Assembly (NCBI GenBank): GCA_964499445.1
Contig: CAZCLE010000033.1
Coordinates: 1-12,172 of the forward strand
DNA from: GCA-2688105 sp964499445
GTDB lineage: Bacteria; Chloroflexota; Dehalococcoidia; Dehalococcoidales; GCA-2688105
Length of the DNA: 12,172 bases
Direction: 5' to 3'
Made by a program: the position numbers and the translations under genes
Notes under the pieces: generated by a model
Database searches by the model: none
Seen by the model: the letters and a program-made list of their open reading frames with translations, nothing else
What the model was told of the DNA's origin: nothing
Part shown: piece after piece, positions 6,760 through 12,172 of the stretch
How positions within the stretch are numbered: the first letter of the stretch is position 1
Layout: the number at the start of each line of letters is the position of its first letter

Positions 6760-7890
6760 ATGGCAAAAACAAGCTTTGTCCCCAACCCAGCCAAGATTAA
6801 GGTCATTGGCCTAGGTGGAGGTGGATGTAATGCCATAACCCGTATGGTTAGAGAGGAAATTCAAGGGGTGGAGTTCATCGCTATGAATACCGATGCCCAG
6901 GCCTTGGCTATTACCGAAGCTCCGATTCGTATTCAGCTTGGAGAGAAGCTTACCCGAGGATTAGGCGTAGGTGGCGACCACGATCTGGGTCAGAAAGCGG
7001 CCGAAGAAAGTCGTGACGAACTTAAGGAACTCATCTCCGGGGCAGATATGGTGTTTATCACCAGCGGCATGGGTGGCGGTACCGGCACCGGGGCGGCTCC
7101 TGTTATCGCTGAAATCGCCAAGCAAAGTGGTGCCCTTACTATTGCCGTAGTTACCCGACCGTTTACCTTTGAAGGTACCCACCGCTGCCAGGTATCCGAT
7201 GAGGGTATCGTCCGTCTGCTAAGCAAGGTTGATACGCTTATTATCATTCCTAATGACCGCTTGCTTGACCTCTGTGACCAGAAGACAGGAGTGGATAATG
7301 CCTTTAAGCTAGCTGATGACGTCCTACACCATGGTGTCCAGGCTATTGCTGAAGTTATCACTGTCCCTGGGATGATTAACCTTGACTTTGCCGATGTTAA
7401 GGCGGTAATGAAAGATGCTGGTCCCGCCTGGATGTCTATCGGCACCGGTGAGGGTAAAAACCGGGCAGTTGAAGCAGCCAAGGACGCCTTAGCCAGTCCA
7501 CTGCTTGATGTTTCTATCGAGGGGTCAAAGGGGGTGTTATTTAATGTTGTGGGTGGTAGCAGCCTCACCCTAGCTGAAATTAATGAAGCCGCTGAGGTAA
7601 TTAAGCAAGCTGTAGACCCCGAGGCTAACATCATTTTTGGGGTGGCTCACGACCCTAATGCGGAAAGTGAGCTAAAGATTACCCTAATCGCTACCGGGTT
7701 TGCCTCCAAACTAGGACTGGCCGGAGTCAGCCAAGAAGATGAACTTGCCCAGCTCCTTAAGGGCTTGAAGACCGAAGAGGAGCTAGATGTTCCCTCCTTC
7801 CTGCGTCGACCTCTATACAGTCATCGGCGTCAGGGGATGATACCGACTACCAAACTTGCTCAAACATCCACCAAAGTTCCAACTCGGTAA
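6760..7890 (+). CDS. ftsZ: Cell division GTPase FtsZ
   Basis: FtsZ is the bacterial tubulin homologue whose GTP-driven filaments form the division ring. The 376-residue protein carries the N-terminal VIGLGGGGCNAI loop (15-26), AMNTDAQAL, the tubulin signature MGGGTGTGAAPV (104-115), the T6 segment IPNDRLL, and the synergy loop NLDFAD (207-212) with its catalytic aspartates. The core ends near residue 312. After a short linker of about 30 residues comes a canonical C-terminal peptide DVPSFLRR (343-350), the FtsA-binding site. Unusually, 26 more residues follow this peptide. The ATG has a strong AAGGAGGAGG site at 6748-6757. It is the last gene of the division group; two hairpins follow its stop. 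Confidence 0.98.
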   Translation: MAKTSFVPNPAKIKVIGLGGGGCNAITRMVREEIQGVEFIAMNTDAQALAITEAPIRIQLGEKLTRGLGVGGDHDLGQKAAEESRDELKELISGADMVFITSGMGGGTGTGAAPVIAEIAKQSGALTIAVVTRPFTFEGTHRCQVSDEGIVRLLSKVDTLIIIPNDRLLDLCDQKTGVDNAFKLADDVLHHGVQAIAEVITVPGMINLDFADVKAVMKDAGPAWMSIGTGEGKNRAVEAAKDALASPLLDVSIEGSKGVLFNVVGGSSLTLAEINEAAEVIKQAVDPEANIIFGVAHDPNAESELKITLIATGFASKLGLAGVSQEDELAQLLKGLKTEEELDVPSFLRRPLYSHRRQGMIPTTKLAQTSTKVPTR

Positions 7891-7893
7891 CGC

Positions 7894-7920
7894 TCTCGGA
7901 GACTTCGGAAAACTCCGAGA
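7894..7920 (+). other. Hairpin 1 downstream of ftsZ
   Basis: TCTCGGAG (7894-7901) and CTCCGAGA (7913-7920) form a perfect 8-bp, GC-rich stem with an 11-base loop, starting three bases after the ftsZ stop codon. No U-tract follows, so it is not a classic intrinsic terminator by itself. It could stabilise the ftsZ mRNA 3' end or work with the next hairpin. Confidence 0.6.
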
Positions 7921-7969
7921 CCAACGTGAGGGCTGTAGGGCACTAAAGTACCTGCAGCCTTCTTGTTGG
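7921..7969 (+). terminator. Hairpin 2 downstream of ftsZ, possible weak terminator
   Basis: GGCTGTAGG (7931-7939) pairs with CCTGCAGCC (7951-7959), one pair being G-U. The stem can be extended outward to 7928/7962 and, after a 2x2 internal loop, by CCAAC (7921-7925) with GTTGG (7965-7969). The main stem is followed by TTCTTGTT, which is only moderately U-rich. It most likely ends or attenuates the mraZ-ftsZ transcript before the separately promoted gene downstream. Its direct abutment to hairpin 1 makes a structured RNA element also possible. Confidence 0.5.
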
Positions 7970-8001
7970 CGAGACTATGGTTGATATAGAAGCTGGTAGG
8001 A

Positions 8002-8030
8002 TTGACATCTTCATACGGTATTGTTAAAAT
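8002..8030 (+). promoter_or_regulatory. Near-consensus promoter of the tubulin-like gene
   Basis: A perfect TTGACA (8002-8007), a 17-bp spacer and TAAAAT (8025-8030, five of six) make this the best promoter match in the window. Transcription would start near 8037, giving a leader of about 22 bases that contains GAGGTG (8049-8054) before the ATG at 8059. The gene therefore appears to be transcribed independently of ftsZ. Confidence 0.78.
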
Positions 8031-8049
8031 AGCATCATAATTAATACCG
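8016..8049. repeat. Inverted repeat bracketing the -10 of the tubulin-like gene
   Basis: CGGTATT (8016-8022) and its exact reverse complement AATACCG (8043-8049) enclose the -10 hexamer and the predicted start site, with 20 bp between the arms. The position suits a repressor operator. In the transcript only the second arm would be present, so an RNA hairpin is unlikely. Seven-base arms could arise by chance, so the role is inferred from position. Confidence 0.4.
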
Positions 8050-8058
8050 AGGTGGGAA

Positions 8059-9234
8059 ATGAAATTTGTAGTCATAGGTTCGGGACAATGCGGCAGCCGA
8101 ATTGCCGATGAGTTTGCCCAATTAAATGCAAGAGCGCGGTCTCGGCGCGGCATTGAGATAATTACCGGCGTCTTCGCCGTAAACACCGACGCTGCTGACT
8201 TAAGCGGGCTATCCAACATAAAATCTGATTACCAGCATAGAATCCTTATTGGAGGTCGCAAGACCAGCGGTCACGGGGTTGGCAAAATAAATGAGCTGGG
8301 TGCTGAGGTAGCTAGAGAAGACGGCGATAAGGTCATCGATGCCATAAGAACCGCCCGGCATTTCTTTGAGACCGACGCCTTTCTAATAGTCGCCAGTTCC
8401 GCCGGCGGCACCGGCTCAGGTTCACTACCAGTAATGACCCAATTGCTAAAAGACCGCTATATGGATAAACCGGTATATGCCCTTGTCGTCCTCCCCTTTG
8501 AGCACGAAGAGCAAACCGAGGAAAGAACCATTTACAACACCGCCACCTGCCTCAAATCTATCAGCTCAGTAGCCGATGCCGTATTTCTCATTGATAATCA
8601 AAGGTATGTCAGAAAGGACTTCTCGATTAGAAATAACCTGGCTAAAATCAATGCCCTGGTAGTTGAGCCGTTCTATAACCTGCTCTGCGCCGGCGAAGAG
8701 AAAAAGGCAAAATTCGTTGGGTCAAAGGTGCTCGATGCTGGAGACATAATACAGACACTGGTAGGGTGGACAGCAATAGGCTATGGTAAATCGCCATTAC
8801 CACTACTCAGGTTTCCCTTTGAACGGACACGTAACTTCAGGAAAAAGAGCACCGAAACCCACAAGGGAATCATGGCCATGGATGAAGCCATAAGTGAGCT
8901 GTCAATCAAGTGCAAGCCGGTGGATACCGGCCGAGCCCTGTACCTCATCTCAGCCCCGGCCAGGGAAATGAACATGGACCTGGCTAAGGAACTCGGCGAC
9001 TACCTGAAAGATATAGCCTCAGAGGCTATAATAAGAAATGGCGATTACCCCAGGGGAGGGGGCAGCTTGGATGTTACCGTAATCCTGTCTGAACTTAGCG
9101 ATGTGGAAAAGATAAAGAACTACTATAGTAGAGCCGCCGAATTTATCCAAGACCTTAAAAGCCGGCAGGTAAACATAGAGGGCAAACAAAGAGAATTTGA
9201 AGAGGCGTCAAAGAATATACCCTCACTATTATAA
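8059..9234 (+). CDS. Non-FtsZ tubulin-superfamily GTPase, CetZ-like
   Basis: This 391-residue protein belongs to the FtsZ/tubulin superfamily but is clearly not a second FtsZ. It has a nucleotide-binding N-terminus VIGSGQCGSRIADEF (5-19), where GQCG resembles tubulin and CetZ rather than the GGGGCN of FtsZ. AVNTDAADL follows, then the signature SSAGGTGSGSLP (113-124), a VLPFEHEEQ loop in place of the FtsZ RPFTFEG, and a synergy-loop candidate LDAGDIIQTL with Asp226 and Asp229. CetZ proteins have a similar D-x-x-D/E-IINTL arrangement followed by a G(Y/F)G segment, as here (IGYG). The C-terminus is a charged helix ending KNIPSLL. No membrane segment is visible. It has its own promoter and terminator beside ftsZ. 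A filament-forming role in shape or division is inferred; its function is unknown. Confidence 0.88.
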   Translation: MKFVVIGSGQCGSRIADEFAQLNARARSRRGIEIITGVFAVNTDAADLSGLSNIKSDYQHRILIGGRKTSGHGVGKINELGAEVAREDGDKVIDAIRTARHFFETDAFLIVASSAGGTGSGSLPVMTQLLKDRYMDKPVYALVVLPFEHEEQTEERTIYNTATCLKSISSVADAVFLIDNQRYVRKDFSIRNNLAKINALVVEPFYNLLCAGEEKKAKFVGSKVLDAGDIIQTLVGWTAIGYGKSPLPLLRFPFERTRNFRKKSTETHKGIMAMDEAISELSIKCKPVDTGRALYLISAPAREMNMDLAKELGDYLKDIASEAIIRNGDYPRGGGSLDVTVILSELSDVEKIKNYYSRAAEFIQDLKSRQVNIEGKQREFEEASKNIPSLL

Positions 9235-9256
9235 TTAGCCAATCCGAGCCTATTTT

Positions 9257-9285
9257 TGAGGGGTATTAACCAACCTCACCCCTCA
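9257..9285 (+). other. 8-bp hairpin after the tubulin-like gene
   Basis: TGAGGGGT (9257-9264) and ACCCCTCA (9278-9285) form a perfect stem with a 13-base loop, 23 bases after the stop codon. No U-tract follows on either strand in the right place, so I do not call it a terminator. It may protect the mRNA end or assist the stronger hairpin 26 bases downstream. Confidence 0.45.
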
Positions 9286-9310
9286 TATTACCCTTGGTAA
9301 ATAGCTATTT

Positions 9311-9365
9311 TGCCAGCTTTAGTTAAGTGACTAAACTTAGCTACCTGAAGCTGGCATTTACTTTG
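9311..9365 (+). terminator. Intrinsic terminator of the tubulin-like gene
   Basis: TGCCAGCTT (9311-9319) pairs perfectly with AAGCTGGCA (9348-9356). The stem continues inward to 9322/9345 with one G-U pair. A small inner stem TAAGT/ACTTA (9324-9328 with 9335-9339) lies in the loop. TTTACTTTG follows immediately. This is a good rho-independent terminator between the tubulin-like gene and the nrdR promoter, and it separates the two transcription units. Confidence 0.7.
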
Positions 9366-9386
9366 TAAAAATCACCCGCTTAAGCC

Positions 9387-9415
9387 TTGACAAATACTAC
9401 ATATTGTGGTATTCT
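9387..9415 (+). promoter_or_regulatory. Likely promoter of the nrdR-nrdJ operon
   Basis: TTGACA (9387-9392) is a perfect -35. TATTCT (9410-9415) lies exactly 17 bp downstream with four of six matches. Transcription would begin near 9422. A perfect TATAAT also occurs at 9431-9436, but it lacks a good -35 and would leave only about six bases before the start codon, so it is less likely. Both hexamers are interleaved with NrdR boxes. Confidence 0.68.
9394..9409 (+). promoter_or_regulatory. NrdR box 1
   Basis: ATACTACATATTGTGG matches the known NrdR box consensus (acaCwAtATaTwGwgt) at 13 of 16 positions, including the central C-w-A and w-G-w cores. It occupies the spacer between the -35 and -10 of the operon promoter. 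It pairs with box 2, starting 31 bp downstream. Confidence 0.8.
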
Positions 9416-9424
9416 GGTTATATC

Positions 9425-9440
9425 CTACTATATAATGTGG
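9425..9440 (+). promoter_or_regulatory. NrdR box 2
   Basis: CTACTATATAATGTGG matches the NrdR box consensus at 12 of 16 positions. It begins 31 bp after box 1, leaving a 15-bp gap, the tandem spacing of about three helical turns known for NrdR operators. It covers the early transcribed region, so binding would block initiation. Together the pair shows that the operon is autoregulated. Confidence 0.78.
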
Positions 9441-9448
9441 AAAGGGTT

Positions 9449-9988
9449 ATGAACTGTCCCTATTGCGGTCACCACGATTCCAAGGTTATAGATTCCCGCG
9501 ATGTAAATGATGGCATACGCCGCCGTCGGCAGTGCTTAGGTTGCGGCTCTCGTTTCACTACCTATGAGCGACTGCAATCAGCCACCCTTTTCGTGGTTAA
9601 GAAGGACCGGAGGCGTGAGGAATTTAGCCGGGATAAGCTGCTAACTGGTATTCGCAAGGCCTGTGAAAAACGACCATTGCCTACCGGCGCTGTTGATAAG
9701 CTCGCCGATGACATAGAAGCCGAGCTTTACCACCAGAGCAAGGCAGAGATACCCAGTGCCGTCATCGGTGATATGGTAATGGAGAAGTTAAAAAGCCTAG
9801 ACCATATTGCCTACATCCGCTTTGCCAGCGTCTACCGTGACTTTACTGACATCACAACCCTAAAGCAAGAACTGGACTCGCTACTCAGTGCTGAAGCTAA
9901 AGTACCTCAACCAACCAGCCAGCTACCCCTGCTCCCTGCCAAGGAGTTAGCCGGAATAGCCAAGAGTCGTAGGAGAAGGCGGAAATGA
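9449..9988 (+). CDS. nrdR: Transcriptional repressor NrdR
   Basis: NrdR represses ribonucleotide reductase genes when ATP/dATP occupancy signals adequate dNTP supply. The N-terminal zinc ribbon is complete: Cys3, Cys6, Cys29 and Cys32, with the arginine-rich IRRRRQCLGCGSRFTTYER recognition region. An ATP-cone follows (about 47-137: VVKKDRRREEFSRDKLLTGI through YIRFASVYRDF). The protein is 179 residues, about 30 longer than the common 150. The extra tail (148-179) is Pro/Leu-rich and ends KSRRRRRK. I chose the ATG at 9449 because MNCPYCG is the family's standard start and GGAAAGGG lies just before it. An in-frame TTG at 9404 would overlap the operator. The stop overlaps the nrdJ start (ATGA), so the two are coupled. 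Confidence 0.96.
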   Translation: MNCPYCGHHDSKVIDSRDVNDGIRRRRQCLGCGSRFTTYERLQSATLFVVKKDRRREEFSRDKLLTGIRKACEKRPLPTGAVDKLADDIEAELYHQSKAEIPSAVIGDMVMEKLKSLDHIAYIRFASVYRDFTDITTLKQELDSLLSAEAKVPQPTSQLPLLPAKELAGIAKSRRRRRK

Positions 9989-12172
9989 ACACGGCAAATC
10001 AGTCAGAAAACAAACCATTAGCCTCAGTCAATCGCACCCGGATTGCCCGGGCTATCTTTGCTGCCGCTGAGTCTATGGGCATATCGGATAGACATCAAAT
10101 AGAGCAGCTCACCACTCAGGCGATTGAACGCCTGGAACAAAAGCCAAAATCATTACCCGGACTACCTTTGCCCGGAATGGAACACCTGGTGCCCAAACTT
10201 AGTCAGAAGAAGGACCTACCTACTGATTTTGAAATCCTATCCATAGTCAAAGAACTCTTAGCTACGGAAAAGCCGGCTAATCGAGAGGAGATAAAACCTA
10301 AAATGAAAACTACCATGGTCAAGCCCAAGGTTCAGCCTGCTCCGGGCATCAATCTTACCGAAAATGCCCTTCGTGTTCTGGAAAGAAGATACCTAAAGAA
10401 AGATAAACAGGGGCAAGTTATCGAGACCGTAGAGGAAATGTTCCGTCGCGTGGCACAGGCTATTGCTTCTGCCGAGCTTATCTATGACCCCAAGGCAGAC
10501 GCCAAGGCTTGGGAAGAGAAATTCTACGGATTGATGGCCAGTCTGGAGTTCCTGCCTAACTCGCCTACCCTGATGAATGCCGGCAGGGAATTAGGACAAC
10601 TCTCAGCCTGCTTCGTCCTTCCCGTTGACGATTCAATGGAGTCTATCTTTGATGCGGTAAAGAATACCGCCCTTATCCACAAAAGCGGTGGCGGGACCGG
10701 ATTTTCCTTCTCCAGGCTAAGACCGGAAACGGATAGGGTCGGCTCTACCGGAGGCGTAGCCAGTGGTCCGGTTTCCTTCATGCGAGCCTTTGACACTGCC
10801 ACCGATGTCATTAAACAGGGGGGAATGCGGCGGGGGGCAAACATGGCTATCCTTAATGTTGACCACCCCGATATCGAGAAATTTATAACGGCCAAAGATG
10901 ACCCTACCGCCTTTACCAACTTCAATCTTTCCGTAGCCGTAACCACTGAATTTATGGAAGCGGTCAAGGCAGGCACTGACTATAATCTAATAAATCCAAA
11001 TACGAAACAGGCAGTGGGTAAGCTCAATGCCAAAGAGGTATTCGATAAGATAGTGGACATGGCCTGGAAAACCGGAGACCCGGGCGTTGTCTTCATCAAC
11101 CGAATAAATCAGGATAATCCTACCCCACATCTGGGCAAAATTGAAAGCACCAATCCCTGCGGTGAGCAACCTCTGCTTCCCTATGAGTCGTGTAATCTGG
11201 GCTCTATTAATCTAGTTAAGATGCTACGAACTAAAAACGGGGCTTCCGAAATTGATTACCCCAAGCTAGCCGAGACGGTAAAGGCTACCGTCAGGTTCTT
11301 GGATAATGTCATTGATGTCAACAAGTTCCCCTTACCTGAGATAGCCGAAATGACCAGGAAAACGAGGAAAATTGGGCTGGGGGTGATGGGCTTTGCCGAT
11401 ATGTTAATCAAGCTAGGCATCCCCTACGACTCAGAGGAGGCGCTGGGAAAGGCAAAGGAGATAATGGACCGCATATCTTATGAGGCGACTGTAGCCTCTG
11501 AGGAACTAGCCCAAGAAAGAGGGGTCTTCCCTGCTTTTGAGGGCAGCATCTATGATGCCCCCGGTCGTCCCCGGGTAAGAAACGCATCATGCACTACCAT
11601 TGCCCCCACCGGCACCCTGAGCATAATCACTGGTTGCTCCAGCGGTATTGAGCCCCTTTTCGCCCTGAGCTATACCAGAAACATCCTGGATGGTGCCCAG
11701 CTAATAGAGGTAAACCCCTATTTTGAAGAAGTAGCCAAGAAGGAGGGCTTCTACTCTGAAGAGCTTATGCAACAGCTAGCCTCAGGAACTAGACTCCACG
11801 ATACAGAGGGGGTTCCTGATGGAATCAAACGGTTATTTGTCACTGCCCATGAGATAACCCCGGAGTGGCATGTCAGGATGCAAGCCGCCTTTCAGCACTC
11901 CACCGACAACGCTGTTTCCAAAACGGTCAACTTCCCCCAACAGGCTACCAGAGAAGACATAGATAAGGTATATATGATGGCTTATCAGGAGGGGTTAAAG
12001 GGGATAACTATTTACCGGGATAGAAGCCGTAACGCCCAGGTACTGACCACAGGCAAGAAGGAGAAGGAAACCGAAGGCGTCGGGCTTACCCCCCGGAAGA
12101 GGTCAAAGATAACCGCCGGGATTACCGAGAGGGTAACCACCGGTTGTGGCTATATGTATGTAACCGTGAACT
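9985..12172 (+). CDS. nrdJ: Adenosylcobalamin-dependent (class II) ribonucleotide reductase, 3' end missing
   Basis: Class II reductase converts ribonucleotides to deoxyribonucleotides using a radical made from adenosylcobalamin, without oxygen. 729 codons are present and the frame is open at the window edge. Catalytic residues match the Thermotoga NrdJ pattern: Cys209 in LSACFVLP, then NPCGEQPLLPYESCNLGSINL (390-410) with Asn390, radical Cys392, Glu394 and Cys403, the last 11 residues after the radical Cys as in that enzyme. Phosphate-binding CTTIAPTGTLS spans 536-546. The truncated end (TTGCGYMYVTVN) looks like the start of the TSCPD-type C-terminal domain. Residues 1-125 are unusual: a helical stretch resembling part of an ATP-cone (about 15-50), then a Pro/Lys-rich linker. 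No cobalamin riboswitch is visible upstream; control appears to be by NrdR. Confidence 0.97.
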   Translation, partial: MNTANQSENKPLASVNRTRIARAIFAAAESMGISDRHQIEQLTTQAIERLEQKPKSLPGLPLPGMEHLVPKLSQKKDLPTDFEILSIVKELLATEKPANREEIKPKMKTTMVKPKVQPAPGINLTENALRVLERRYLKKDKQGQVIETVEEMFRRVAQAIASAELIYDPKADAKAWEEKFYGLMASLEFLPNSPTLMNAGRELGQLSACFVLPVDDSMESIFDAVKNTALIHKSGGGTGFSFSRLRPETDRVGSTGGVASGPVSFMRAFDTATDVIKQGGMRRGANMAILNVDHPDIEKFITAKDDPTAFTNFNLSVAVTTEFMEAVKAGTDYNLINPNTKQAVGKLNAKEVFDKIVDMAWKTGDPGVVFINRINQDNPTPHLGKIESTNPCGEQPLLPYESCNLGSINLVKMLRTKNGASEIDYPKLAETVKATVRFLDNVIDVNKFPLPEIAEMTRKTRKIGLGVMGFADMLIKLGIPYDSEEALGKAKEIMDRISYEATVASEELAQERGVFPAFEGSIYDAPGRPRVRNASCTTIAPTGTLSIITGCSSGIEPLFALSYTRNILDGAQLIEVNPYFEEVAKKEGFYSEELMQQLASGTRLHDTEGVPDGIKRLFVTAHEITPEWHVRMQAAFQHSTDNAVSKTVNFPQQATREDIDKVYMMAYQEGLKGITIYRDRSRNAQVLTTGKKEKETEGVGLTPRKRSKITAGITERVTTGCGYMYVTVN

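Noticed and set aside
6990..7634. A 214-codon open frame on the minus strand inside ftsZ.
   Set aside because: It is fully antisense to a highly conserved gene in its codon shadow, with Ser/Pro-rich composition and no recognisable motif.
9404..9448. A TTG start giving NrdR 15 extra residues.
   Set aside because: It lies inside NrdR box 1, before the predicted transcription start, and the ATG at 9449 gives the standard MNCPYCG beginning with a ribosome-binding site.
10524..10976. A 150-codon open frame on the minus strand inside nrdJ.
   Set aside because: It is antisense to conserved catalytic coding sequence, with no domain features and no ribosome-binding site noticed.
1..12172. CRISPR arrays, tRNA or rRNA genes, insertion sequences, phage genes or toxin-antitoxin pairs.
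   Set aside because: None was seen. All long intervals are occupied by housekeeping genes or by the short regulatory gaps described.

Overview
The window looks like chromosomal DNA from a Chloroflexota bacterium, most likely a Dehalococcoidia-type organism (Dehalococcoides/Dehalogenimonas relatives). The evidence for this placement is indirect. A very short division cluster (mraZ-rsmH-ftsA-ftsZ) lacks every mur gene, ftsI, ftsW, ftsL and ftsQ. It is followed closely by nrdR and a B12-dependent ribonucleotide reductase. Dehalococcoides is known to lack peptidoglycan and to depend on cobamides. I infer the taxon from layout and protein character, not from a database match.

Layout. Positions 1-3712 hold a leftward gene group in the order moaB-like, trmD, rplS, priA. 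The gaps are 4, 27 and 39 bases, and priA runs off the left edge. Positions 3713-3905 are a divergent promoter region. It carries a leftward promoter, a rightward promoter, a 10-bp-periodic repeat array that fits a MraZ operator, and a perfect 16-bp palindrome. Positions 3906-7890 hold mraZ, rsmH, ftsA and ftsZ. Positions 7891-8058 hold two adjacent RNA hairpins, then a near-consensus promoter whose -10 is bracketed by an inverted repeat. Positions 8059-9234 encode a second tubulin/FtsZ-superfamily GTPase that is not FtsZ and looks closer to archaeal CetZ-type proteins. A terminator follows. Positions 9387-12172 hold the nrdR-nrdJ operon, with two NrdR boxes spaced 31 bp apart over its promoter. 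nrdJ runs off the right edge.

How the genes fit together. FtsZ, with FtsA as membrane anchor, would form the division ring in a cell that may have no wall-synthesis machinery to direct. MraZ would autoregulate the cluster. The CetZ-like GTPase has its own promoter and terminator, so it is an independently controlled cytoskeletal gene beside the division cluster and is the most interesting object here. NrdR senses ATP/dATP and would repress its own operon, and so the reductase that makes DNA precursors. The leftward group combines translation (TrmD, L19), replication restart (PriA) and molybdenum-cofactor synthesis (MoaB/MogA).
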